A DNA stretch of 64,000 nt from NCBI GenBank assembly GCA_940671915.1, contig CALNVZ010003432.1:12202672-12266671 (forward strand), written 5' to 3'. The notes under the pieces are model-generated. The model saw nothing but the letters and a program-made list of their open reading frames with translations. It searched no databases and was not told the DNA's origin. Below, in pieces: positions 46,619 through 56,000 of this stretch (the first letter of the stretch is position 1; each line of letters opens with the position of its first letter). Both the position numbers and the translations under genes were made by a program. The stretch comes from Paracentrotus lividus (taxonomy: Eukaryota > Echinodermata > Echinoidea > Camarodonta > Echinidae).

Positions 46619-49600
46619 AAAAGTATATTTCAGGACAGAGTTTGAGATCTGACCCTAGACAGTGTACATATCAATTCTACTCTATGTAAAATGTAAAGTT
46701 AACGTATACCAACGTGCGGTATTAAATTGTAATTAAACAAGGCGCGTCCATTATCTAAGAAGCCAGACGCAACAAAGTGACGTTGGAAAATACGGCTGAG
46801 AAGCGCAGAAATCTATACAGCTGGCTGCAATACTAAATTAGCTCACAAAAACTCGCGTAAGAAGACTTCCCTGCAGTGGAAATTGTATTGTCCGTTCGGT
46901 TGAGCAATCTACTCGACATGGAGATGAAAGAAATTGATGAACTTTTTTCATGTTGTTAGTTAATAGATTCTCCAGACCAGATGGAGGAAATACACATTTG
47001 GGCAAGCTTATAACATTATCATGCTGAAGTTGTAATCAGAATATGCAATTCATATAAATTGATGCTCAAAACAATGACATAGATTGTGAACTTGTCACAA
47101 GTCTTGTGAAGACGCCGTTCACATGTTTCTATGCGATATGCATGTGATAAGCGTAAATATTGACTAGTCGAGGAAAGAACCTCTTATGATAATGTTCAAA
47201 GTGACAGGACTTTTTTTAAATCAATTAAAATGAATGTACCATCTCCGGAATGCTGAGAATTCAAGCTTTTAATTGCCCTGTGATCAATAAGCTATAATAG
47301 TATAATGCGGCATCGAGGATAAAAACTATGCAGCGCATGCCTATTTTGAGAGCAAAATATACCATATTGTACAGGAATTTGATCTGTGTAGGCTTTCGAA
47401 TTGACACAAGTGACAGGACTTTTTTTCCCTTTGCAATAAGTTATTCCTATTTTTGAAAAATTCAGACTCTTAGCGTACTTATTCAAGTTGATCATTTCTT
47501 TGAAAAGGTAGTTGCTCGCCACAATAAAGAAAATAAAGTGAAAAACTGTCCAAAAACAAAAAAAGCCAATGGGCGCGCTCGCTTTGAGTAGAATGGTAGC
47601 GCCCTCTATCTCTTAAGTTTACAACTAGAATTGATATGACCTTCTCGTATAGTCTCATAAGGAACCTTTTAGGGGCCCTGGCGGGGGCCGCAGGAAAGTC
47701 GCACGGGAACAGTATTGCAAGAGGCCTGTCAATATTTTATTTGGAGGACTCACTGAGTCCTCCAAATAAAAAAGCCAATGGGCGCTTGCTTTGAGTAGAA
47801 TGGTAGCGCCCTCTATCTCTTAAGTTTACAACTAAAATTGATATGACCTTCTCGTATAGTCTCATAAGGAACCTTTTAGGGGCCCTGGCGGGGGCCGCAG
47901 GAAAGTCGCACGGGAACAGTATTGCAAGAGGCCTGTCAATATTTTATTTGGAGGACTCACTGAAAAACACGGGCGGAGCCCGCTCAGCTACAGGCAGAAA
48001 CCCGTACGGTAACCGGCAGAAGCCCGCTCGGGTCCCTTTGGTGACTCAATGGGTTTTCTACGGCCTGCCGGGTTAAGGTTGAGAAAAACGTCAGGAAAAT
48101 CGAGTTCACACACTCGATCTTCCCGGCTCCCCTCTACATTTAAAGCATAACGACTGGAAAATGTTCCGGTGTGCACATAAAATCGTAAGGGAGTCGGCCG
48201 GGAACCGCACGTAAAGGTTAAAGTGTCTTTTCCTACTCACCGTACGGACCCCGGAATAGAAGCTTTTGGGGAAAGGAGGTATGACACAATAGTGGTCTCT
48301 ATTCAAGTCGCTCTGAGGGTTAATCTCCTGCGAAAAAATTTGGAACCGCACTGTAGAGAAATTATAAAAACGACTGATTCCCCTCGCCGTACGGGTCCCC
48401 TCCACGAACTGTGATCGACCCATAAGAGTACTTTGAACTCGATCCTGGACCTAATGGGCAGCCATTGCAGTTCGCGAAGGACAGGTGTCATGTGGCAGAA
48501 TTTAGGGGATCTAGTGGCAAGTCTGGCGGCTGCGTTCTGGATCCTTTGCAATTTCTCGATATTGTTTGAAGACACCGTACAATATACTATTGCAGTAATT
48601 AAGGCGGTTGGTGATGAAAGCATGAATAATGGTGAGTAGAGATTCACGGTCAAGATAGTTTCGGATTCGGCGGATATTGTGGAGATGAAAGAAAGCTGAC
48701 TTGCATACCATCGAGGTGTGTCGATCCATAGTCATGTTAGTGTCAAACAGGCAACCCAAATTCCTGGCTTCAGTGGCAGGAGGGATATCAACAAAATTTC
48801 AACAAAATATAACTTCTTTTGATTCTACATAGGCCATGGGCGTCCAAGCATATTGTTGCCAACGATTTGCATCTGTTGACAGAGTATCGAATTTCCCATT
48901 TAATTTGTTTGAGTATATGAAATGGGCGCATAGAAACGGATTCTTCTTTCTACATGCATGACATGAAAGCCATTTTATGTTGTGATAGCGTTCTATAGAT
49001 TTCATCTGAAGTGAAGGGAAATAAGGGGGTAGGGAAGAAGTGAAAATGGAAATCCATCTTTTTTAAAATCTGTACTTTGGTATTTCTTATGGTAATTGAG
49101 TAGAATGTGTATGCATGGTGTAATTTCTTATATTCGTTTCTTCCGAAATAGGTGCCGACCCTACGACAACAGTAAGTTATACATAATGGTAGTTACAGTA
49201 CATTTTAATTATCTTTGCTTTGTGAAGACATGTATTGAACTACGAGCTGTTATTAGAGAACAATAAACAAATACGAACACATTACATGAAATAAACATAG
49301 GATATTATCAAACCCCCATAAGAAAGAAAAAAAAGGACAAAAACCTGCAAAAGCGAATATAGTTAACACTCTCACACCTTCTCACCCGGATGCCAGTTGA
49401 TCTGTCAGTTGACAGACTCCGAAGTTGATCCTCGTATTGACTCTATTGCTAGCAAATTTAACCTTCACGATCTTTTTGAATTAAAGTATAATAAGCATAC
49501 GTAACTTTTTAATCTGAAAGTGTACACTTTCTAGTCTACCATAATTTAGAAATCATGGTAAATTTTTGTGTTATGTACGCCTTACCCTGTACAACGAACT

Positions 49601-50771
49601 TCCTAATTCTGTTAAACAGAGTTAAATAAAATACAAGTCATTTCATTTTTATCTATTTACCATAATAGACTGCTCCTACGACAACCACTCAAACTCCAAC
49701 ACCTGGTAATTATTTAAATGTAAACAAGGTTGGACCGGTATACAATATTGTATTGCTGGTGTTAACATTGTGTAAACATGTGAGCATGTTTACATGAACT
49801 TAAAGAAATAGTGATATCAGCTCACATGGCAAATTTGTATTTTTGAACCAAAAATAAAATTTCTCGATTCTGCATTGGCTATGGGCGTCTACGCTCGATT
49901 TTACCAATAGGTTTTTTTTTTCTGTTGGGAGAGTATCAAATTTCCAAGTTTTAACTTTTGTTGAGATATAGGGAGGCACACTATAGTAACATTTCTTACA
50001 TTAATAGCCCGAAATAAAGGAAATGTCAAAAGGTTTTAATTAAATTCTTATGAATTCTATCTTCCTATTATAACAATCTTAAGTCCTGTAAAAACAGAAA
50101 GCGAACGACGAGATTAAATTGAGGGTGTGATCTCAGTTGAGGTTTTAATCCAAAAAGTGCTTCATGCCGCTTAAGGTACACCATGAATGTCACATGATAT
50201 TACTTTATAATTATAACGACACATTATAATAATAATTGTATAGTTTTGATTGGAAAAAATTAGATTTCCCACATTTCACACTTGCCATTAAAATGATCCA
50301 TGGGCTTTATTTTGCATAAAAAGTTCATGTGAGTGAATTTGGGATTACGTTTAAAAGAAAACAGAATATTTGAAAATTTGTCATTGGAAAGGCCTTGTTG
50401 CTTAGCATGTAAGATTAGAGCGGGAAAGTTCCATTTCAATATTTATATATTTATTAATTTTTGCAGAATCCACCACAGCTCAGACAGAAACCCCCACGAC
50501 GCCTTTACCAATAGAAATCGTTCGTCAAAAGGGCTCCCTCTACAAACAGATCCCGTTTCGGCGTCTGACAAACCACGTGATCAAAGTTAAATCTGGGATA
50601 TCGTCTGCAATTAGATGTGGTGCCGAGTGCAACAACCTAGACGACTGTGTGTCATTTAACATTGGTAGTAATGGCGTCTGCGAGCTCAACAACCAAATGG
50701 TAGACACGGATGATTTGATCGAACATCGCTTTGTTCATGACGATGGATTTAAATATTATCAGAAAGTGTAA
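37330..50771 (+). CDS. Gene B: complete secreted SUEL-like lectin + Thr/Pro stalk + PAN/apple protein
   Basis: Seven exons (37330-37417, 38378-38659, 39790-39809, 40247-40283, 49152-49171, 49669-49705, 50467-50771) total 789 nt and encode 262 residues. Residues 1-24 are a signal peptide (basic start MNSRWRK, hydrophobic IIFIILGLMEF core). Residues 30-124 are the ten-Cys lectin-like domain (Cys 33, 47, 60, 66, 77, 91, 97, 104, 111, 124). Residues 125-176 are a Thr/Pro stalk. The PAN/apple core has Cys 212, 216, 222 and 233. No membrane anchor follows, so the protein is probably secreted. Unlike A and C, it lacks the GSDTGVC module: exon 1 itself ends in STSTR+G. Extracellular ligand binding, perhaps innate recognition, is inference. 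Confidence 0.8.
37418..38377 (+). other. Gene B intron 1
   Basis: 960-bp intron. The last part (TTGTGATTAATGTTATTTGCAG) resembles the corresponding gene A intron end. T-tracts near 38070 and 38260. No exon. Confidence 0.55.
38378..38659 (+). CDS. Gene B exon 2: ten-Cys SUEL/rhamnose-binding-lectin-like domain
   Basis: A TTGCAG acceptor and GAAT|GTAAGA donor, phase 1 to 1, 282 nt. It starts VIGCNNDGFGTPS and ends YMYADYE, with the last Cys completed by the next exon. It is one codon shorter than the gene A domain, with all ten Cys retained. The call to the Gal_Lectin/SUEL family is by Cys layout and overall pattern, so other small Cys-rich folds are not excluded. Confidence 0.8.
38660..39789 (+). 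other. Gene B intron 2
   Basis: It aligns with gene A 25958-26900 but lacks the foldback element found there. The ORF at 39114-39311 is chance. Confidence 0.5.
39790..39809 (+). CDS. Gene B exon 3: 20-nt stalk micro-exon
   Basis: A TTACAG acceptor and ACA|GTAAGT donor. It completes Cys124, then V-K-P-T-T-T. Confidence 0.75.
39810..40246 (+). other. Gene B intron 3
   Basis: It aligns at both ends with gene A 27963-28311 and has an extra ~130-bp block at about 39922-40075. No exon. Confidence 0.5.
40247..40283 (+). CDS. Gene B exon 4: 37-nt stalk micro-exon
   Basis: An AATAG acceptor and CGAG|GTAATT donor. It encodes AAPTTTTQTPTR. Confidence 0.75.
40413..40801 (-). pseudogene. CR1-like LINE, 3' segment
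   Basis: On the minus strand, GNRAFSSAAPTLWNQLRTSL, then RNHRSFNIFKQELKSFLFSP and a stop, is the characteristic C-terminus of a CR1/L2-type reverse-transcriptase ORF (RAFS.AAP.LWN.L). A ~240-bp 3' UTR follows, with AATGCGCTATCAATATAAAT and an (ATT)n tail ending at 40413. It is the 3' end of one LINE broken into three pieces (see 45466-45586 and 48423-48789). Confidence 0.8.
41132..41359 (+). pseudogene. Harbinger transposase N-terminal fragment
   Basis: It starts MDPVGLLVNDLLEEETLIHC, runs through a basic segment, and has RRFWVWPWLLRRPQHGQHEK then LMTELAADNKDH. The WV.PWL..R...G....L..EL..D pattern is that of the region just upstream of the DDE nuclease in HARBI1/Harbinger transposases. The catalytic domain is absent: homology stops at CATGGGT, where an inner insertion begins. 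Confidence 0.65.
42070..44546. repeat. Interspersed 19-bp repeat GCTCGCGCTTCGCGCTCGC
   Basis: Nine exact or near-exact copies start at 42070, 42236, 42433, 42649, 42829, 43812, 44156, 44311 and 44528. Two decayed copies are near 43676 and 44400. All are on the same strand, usually after AAAATTTTC(A/G), and 150-350 bp apart in AT-rich sequence. Confidence 0.9.
43052..43150. repeat. 99-bp palindrome with two 47-bp perfect arms
   Basis: The arm AGGCCCGAATTCACAAACGT (continuing to TCTAAATCA) is repeated exactly in reverse complement after a 5-bp loop GGGTT. This gives a 47-bp perfect hairpin, resembling a MITE-like foldback. Confidence 0.9.
44630..44915 (-). pseudogene. MADF/Myb-like Harbinger accessory protein, N-terminal fragment
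   Basis: On the minus strand it starts MSKMPRRAKRIKTLKDSETP. After a stop/frameshift it continues SKLRKKMLSYSFTDDQEKEI then AEWFADNPCL. The FT..QE..I..W...NP.L pattern is that of the MADF/SANT-like DNA-binding protein that accompanies Harbinger transposases. It is truncated at the inner insertion. Confidence 0.55.
45466..45586 (-). pseudogene. CR1-like LINE, middle segment
   Basis: The minus strand reads LTFKSIHRVGPPYLSELVTI then NDQSRYSLRSSKGILLKHPA. This is the part of the CR1 ORF that precedes the RAFSSAAPTLWN segment at 40413-40801. Confidence 0.75.
46527..46615. repeat. (AT)n microsatellite
   Basis: About 44 AT units. It yields a spurious Tyr-Ile ORF. Confidence 0.95.
46667..47638. mobile_element. 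~1-kb TIR element, copy 1
   Basis: The ends CATATCAATTCTA and TAGAATTGATATG are inverted repeats. It is a reverse-orientation copy of 61032-62053 (for example GCTCGCCACAATAAAGAAAA versus TTGATTATGGCGAGC). Non-coding. Confidence 0.75.
47560..47965. repeat. ~205-bp tandem duplication
   Basis: AAAGCCAATGGGCGC...TTGGAGGACTCACTGA occurs twice, starting near 47562 and 47771, with few differences. The join reads ACTGAGTCCTCCAAATAAAA. It includes the right end of the ~1-kb TIR element. Confidence 0.85.
48423..48789 (-). pseudogene. CR1-like LINE, 5' segment (reverse transcriptase C-terminal part)
   Basis: The minus strand carries ARNLGCLFDTNMTMDRHTSM, NRLNYCNSILYGVF, a frameshift, then IEKLQRIQNAAARLATRS and TPVLRELQWLPIRSRIEFKV. 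These are the signature thumb/C-terminal blocks of CR1-type reverse transcriptases. The LINE is 5'-truncated at about 48789. Gene A has no LINE at the matching place (about 28480), so insertion followed the A/B duplication. Confidence 0.85.
48790..49151 (+). other. Gene B intron 4, distal part
   Basis: It resumes the alignment with gene A (28480-28960), including CATTGGCCATGGG.GTCCAAG-like sequence. No exon. Confidence 0.6.
49152..49171 (+). CDS. Gene B exon 5: second 20-nt stalk micro-exon
   Basis: An AATAG acceptor and ACA|GTAAGT donor. It encodes GADPTTT. It is separated from exon 4 by an 8.9-kb intron full of transposons. Confidence 0.75.
49172..49668 (+). other. Gene B intron 5
   Basis: It is collinear with gene A 28981-29721, but most of the LINE remnant seen there is deleted. 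Confidence 0.55.
49669..49705 (+). CDS. Gene B exon 6: second 37-nt stalk micro-exon
   Basis: An AATAG acceptor and CCTG|GTAATT donor give TAPTTTTQTPTP, identical to gene A exon 8. Confidence 0.75.
49706..50466 (+). other. Gene B last intron
   Basis: It is highly similar to gene A 29759-30653, apart from small indels. No additional exon. Confidence 0.6.
50467..50771 (+). CDS. Gene B exon 7: PAN/apple domain and stop
   Basis: A TTTGCAG acceptor, 305 nt to TAA, 101 residues. Four Cys (RCGAECNNLDDC and NGVC) and the end KYYQKV are as in gene A. Differences from A: A/T, Y/S, R/Q, R/T, L/I and R/H. Four of these lie in one 14-codon segment (NNQMVDTDDLIEHRF here). By eye, six codons differ non-synonymously and four synonymously. 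Confidence 0.85.
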
Positions 50772-51889
50772 ACCTTGATCGTGAGTGTGAAAATGTACAT
50801 AAGATAGATATCGAGCTAGATGGTGGGCCTATTTAAAGTACTGTGTAACTTTGATGTCATAACCGATTGTTTATTAATGCTTGAAGTGTAAAGTTAGACC
50901 CAAAACAAGTTTATTGTTTTAAAAACATCAAGTATAGACAGTTTAAAACAATCAACAATAATTTGACCAAATTTTTTAAAACTAGACAAGTGATTTAATA
51001 AAAACCGTTGTGAATCATATTTGGATATAACAATAGCCTAATTAAAAAATTATAACATGGTCATAAATGTATATTTAAAAATGTCCACCTATTTATCAAA
51101 TAACTTTTTTTCTTAAACAATTTTTGTAATAGAGATCAGGGTTTTGGTTGTTGTTTTTGCATCATAAGATTCATTTTGTTTTAAATAATGAATGAATATG
51201 TACTTTTAATTTCCTCAAATCCATTTTTTATTTTCCCCTCTAGTTTGTCTACTTTTATTAAAAATGGATTGTTTTTGGTTTAAACTTGTCCTTTCACATG
51301 TACATGTACATTATGCGAGATAATAATCACATTATATGTAGTTTACACACAATATGACGTTAATCCTTGTTATATTCTTAGCACATGATATTATTATCTT
51401 GCGTGAACGTTTTTTTCTTTCTTTAGCATAACGTCAAATAAATCTACCTATGATCAATACAAATTCTTTAAACGGATTGTTTAACTTTGTTTAGTATCTG
51501 ATTTTGTTTTGTTACTTTTCCAGGTAATGATGTAATCATAATTGTAAACCTTTAGGTCAAACATGAATCATATGCGATTTTGAAGCTAATTGGTTGTTTA
51601 ATTGCCAAAATATTGATGACTGAATGTCAACATAGTCATTAGCGTACCTGGGTATGCTTAGGTTAAGACTGGAGTCCATGGAGGGAAAATAATCACGTAA
51701 TGATGCTTTGGAAAGGAATTTAAACGAGCTATTTTACAATGGGACTTATAAACTATCGTATATTCCTAAATGAAAATAATGCAAAAATATGGAGATATTT
51801 CGTCCTATATGGAAGGATTGAAGAGGCGATTTAGTTAAACCAGTCCGAGGATGAAACTGCAAATTAGGTCATATACTCGGAATAAAATC
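50772..51889 (+). other. Gene B 3' UTR and downstream
   Basis: It aligns with gene A 30959-31900. AATAAA at 51437-51442 is a conserved candidate poly(A) signal. No gene. Confidence 0.45.
51437..51442 (+). promoter_or_regulatory. Candidate poly(A) signal, gene B
   Basis: AATAAA in CGTCAAATAAATCTACC, matching 31699-31704 downstream of gene A. Confidence 0.3.
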
Positions 51890-52395
51890 TAATTACATGC
51901 GGACTCCTAATGAACAATAAACGTGATAATTGTCAGGGCGTAATCTCGGGACTTCGAATGATGTCAAAAACAAATTAAAATATAAAAAGGAAACGTGTTT
52001 AAAATAACACATCTCCATAGAGGTCATTGAATCATCAATCATTCCAATTCAGTTTTAAAGTTTAGTTCATGTAATTGATTTCATAAACCCTATTCTGTCT
52101 ATGTACTGTTTTGAATTTTACAATATATGAAATCAAGTATAATTTTAATTACATGCGTATTCCTAATGAACAGTAAATGCTGTGGCGTAATCTCGGGACA
52201 TCGAATGAAGTAAAAAAAAAAATAAATAAATAAATAAAATATGAAATGAAATGTGCTGAAAATAACAAATCTCCATAGAGGTCATTGAATCATCAATCAT
52301 TCCAATTCCAATTTCAAATTTAGTTCATGTAATTGATTTCATAAACCCTATTTTGTCTGTACTGTTTTGAATGTTACATTATTTGAAATCAAGTT
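51890..52395. repeat. ~247-bp tandem duplication
   Basis: ATTACATGCG.A.TCCTAATGA through AACCCTATT.TGTC and ATGAAATCAAG occurs twice (GTAATCTCGGGAC at 51940 and 52187). Confidence 0.8.
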
Positions 52396-52995
52396 GTTGT
52401 TGTTTGGTTGGTTTTAACGGCGCACGTCATTCAATTTTGAATATTCACGCGTTTTGATTTTAGTCTTGTTTAAAGAAGGTGTCATTTATTAGGTTTTAAA
52501 AATCTATTGTCTTATCATTGTTGGATAACAGATTTTCTTTCAATGTTATTCTGTAATAACGTAACTTACAGTACATTATGGTGACATCGCATTGGCAAGT
52601 AGTATACATGAATTACATTTTTTTTTAAATCAACGTCTTGTTGATCAGTGCCTTTTACATATCTAAATAAATTTGATAATATTAGACTAGCAATAAAGCT
52701 ATCGTTTTAACGCACTAAATCAGTGTTACATGTACTTTTGGTAGCATTTATTCATATTTCATTAATTCATATGGATATTTTTTTTTCGAAAGAAATTTTT
52801 ATTTCAATAAATATTTCATTCCTCGTTCGGGTCAGTCATTTGGCAACTTGCTACTCTTACAGGGCAGTTAAACTTTCTCTGTTTTCAGACCGTAAGACGA
52901 CTAGATCTGTCTGTAACCATTCACAAGTACTCTGTTTTCTTTAATACACTCACCGAAAAAAGTTACAACTTTCTTTCAAAGACGGACTTTTAAAA
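52396..52995 (+). other. Upstream of gene C exon 1
   Basis: No gene. Only 2.2 kb separate the gene B stop and the gene C start, so the gene C promoter should be here, but no clear core element is seen. Confidence 0.4.
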
Positions 52996-53092
52996 ATGTT
53001 AAAAGGAGCAATGATTTATTTAAGAGTGTTCGTCATCTGTGCAGCGGTGATTATTCCTTTTCTTGATTCGTCAAAATCAACCAAGTGGAAAG
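52996..53092 (+). CDS. Gene C exon 1: signal peptide
   Basis: ATG, then LKGAMIYLRVFVICAAVII and PFLDSSKSTKWK plus one base. Donor AAAG|GTGAGT, phase 1. The hydrophobic core VFVICAAVIIPFL is a typical secretory signal. It is not covered by a long ORF because it is short. Confidence 0.7.
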
Positions 53093-56000
53093 GTGAGTTA
53101 TATATATTCTAACAAATTTTCTTTGCGTGTCTTTTATCTAATTGGTTTGTCATTAATTTGTTGCTTGTATACATTATTGATGGCGCTTTAATGTGTTTTG
53201 TTAATAATTTACAGCAAACTGATTCGAAACTTCGTTGGACTGGTGTGGTTTGCGGGGTCATTGAATACAGTGTTCGTCATAAAGGTGGAATATTCTATTT
53301 TAGTAACATCATTCTTTACTCTGGCCTTCATTTCGTCAATGTGCCCATTCCAATTTTTACACCACAGAGTCAAGATGACATCCGAACTTTCCCTCAATCC
53401 TTCCCGGAGTCAATACTAAAAAATATGTTGACCACCCCCTCTATGCCTTTTTTTTTTTTTTTTTTATTATGTCCCCCATTTGGGCCCCTTTTTGTTGACC
53501 AGGGGGCCGAGGTCCCTCCAATCGTAACTCCGAGAAACGAGTCTTGTATGTATGTATAGTTGTGATTGATCAATGAGTTATATTGTGTTTATTGACATAT
53601 TATTACGTTTATTGTCTAGGTTAATGGTTGAAGTAACATGAGTAATTAAATTGGCGAGAAATTGAAATATATTATTGTGCATCAACCGAATGAGGAAAAA
53701 ACAAGAACAATTAAACACCTAGAAAATGACGATAAAAAGTAAACCAAATTATTAGGTGTGACACATTCTACATTCTGTGCAATGTAAAAAAACAAAACAC
53801 ATGCGAAGAAATTCGTATTTTTACACCAAAGTGATGTCAGTTGAGTCGCCGTAAAATCTGTTTTAAAAAACACTCAGATTTTCGGTTAATTTCCTCCATG
53901 ATTTTATGAGATAGAATGGGAACCATAGGGTTATTCTGTAGCGGAGGTTAAATATTTAGTTAAAACAGAACAAATGTGTTTGTATTGATTTATATTTTGT
54001 ACCTTTCACGTGAATATTTGCAGGAAAAGAAATAAACAATAATTTCTGTAATTTTACAAATAAGATATGGCGACTTTGCTGACAGCATTTTGCGGTAAAA
54101 ATAGAAATATTTTTACAGTGTAAATTGATGGTTCTGTCTCAATAAAATGAGACAGATCTGTAGAGGCAAGCATGAGTAGGCACACGTCAAAGACAAAATG
54201 GTCACTTTCCAAAATATTAAGAGGCCTTTTTAGGTCTGTAAGTGACCATTTACTTTTTGATGTGTGCTCTCTCACAGATAATTTAATGAATAAATAAGTG
54301 TAATAACTACCCTGCCAACTTATTTGACCCACAACTTTTTCATTAAAAATTATGCTATTTAAATCAGGATGGAGTTGCTTTTTTGATAGCCTTTGTTGTT
54401 TTGACTTTACTCCTTCTTTTGCACAATTCGAAAGTTATTTATTTTCAAACATGTGCCGTGTCGATTCAGGTTCAAAGTCAGGTGGGATTTAATTCATTTC
54501 CAACAGAAACAACATAATACAATTTTTCATAATGTCGTCAAATAAGAAGAGAAAACATGAACCATAAATAAATACTTTTTCTTCTTCTTCTTCTCACTAA
54601 GTAGAATGAATAAATCGCTTAACATAATCATTAGAAAGAAATTACCGAATTCTGTGAAAAGGGGGGGGGGGGGGGGGGTCCACTGTAAAGCAATGTTTGT
54701 AGAATGTGGATCCCCCGAATGGTAAAATTACTACGAATTGTGCCTCTGAAGACAAGAAACACGAGACCAAAAAAAAAAACCCACCAAAATAGTATACATG
54801 AGAAAAAAGAACAAACGATGAAACAAAAACAAAAAGAGAAAAGAAAATGGAAAAACAGCAAAACCAGCAGGACATCAAAAACTGAAAAGTTTCTATATAC
54901 AGAATGTGTTCTTTAGCGAGCAAGAAAAAAATAATAAAAACAGAACATTAAATTCGGGATGATGAAGATCGTTGGAGATGGGTTTGCTTATCAATGCTAA
55001 ATGGTATTAAAAGATTTTAGAATATATATTTTTTGTTTTTTCTTGAAGAAATTCAGGGATGGTTTATTTGTTATATCATCTATTAAAGAATTGCATAATC
55101 TAGGACCATTATATTTAAATGTATTTTTTGCAAGTAAGGTTCTAAAAAGTGGCAGGTGAAATTTATCAGACCGTCGAGTTGGGTAATGATGAAAAGATTA
55201 AGGGAAACATGGCGTCAAATACATTCGGGAGAGATCATCCAAGCGTAAAGACATACCACACAAAAATGGAACCAAAATATGCGAGAGAAGTTACTATTTC
55301 AGAATACGTATAAAAATGTATGGCTCATAAATTGGTTTTCTTTTTATATTTGTCTAGGTGTTTATTTTAGTTTATTTTTTTTAACTCACTCGGTATTGAT
55401 AATGACAAAATAAATCAAAGACCCGCAAACCCTTATTGATTATTATTTTCAACAAGATTTTGTTTTAGCCCTCATTACAATGTAATAATTGTTTGACTGA
55501 GAATATACTTTGGGAAGATTAAAATTTCCATTGAAAATGTTTAAAATTAATTTTTGGACTACACTCACTGTGCCGTTTTCAGCACTTTCACGTGAGCTGA
55601 ACTTTAAGCAAAAAAAAAAAAAAAAAAAAGAAGAAGAAAAAAAAAATAAGGTAAGTTACTCCCTGTATGGGAAGCGCTGACGACAAGCATGCTAGACCAA
55701 CTCATATCCAATGATAATGATAGTAGCTGATCTGATCATAATGCTGCATGATGGATTTACTATGAAAATTTGCAAAACTACACTATCATCTACTGGGCGA
55801 TTCTTTGAAAAGTGAACCCTTTTTTGAAAAAATAAAGTTTGTCCTTTTTGTTTTTAAGCTGCACATTCATATAGAGCATTGTCTGAAGTTTCATGAAATG
55901 CATTTTTTTATCTTAATTTTATAAATTTTTCATGCTCATTTGCATAAATTAACATGCAAAAAAATTGAATAGAAAAATGTTACGTAAAATATCATTTGTT

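Larger units (their letters stand above)
45587..48422. mobile_element. TIR element inserted in the LINE, with nested repeats
   Basis: TGGGGCGATCAAAGTACC at the left and the reverse complement of TGATCGACCCA at the right form inverted ends. The similarity continues inward (GGGACCCG.ACGGCG and TCGTTTT.ATAA). The CR1 frame resumes at both sides (EFKVLL | LTFKSIH). It contains the (AT)n tract, the 46667-47638 element and a tandem duplication. Confidence 0.65.

Noticed and set aside
46463-46645. Tyr-Ile repeat ORF
   Set aside because: Pure translation of the (AT)n tract.
53158-53559. 133-aa ORF (+) between gene C exons 1 and 2
   Set aside because: It overlaps one arm of a foldback element found elsewhere in the window, with no domain signature.
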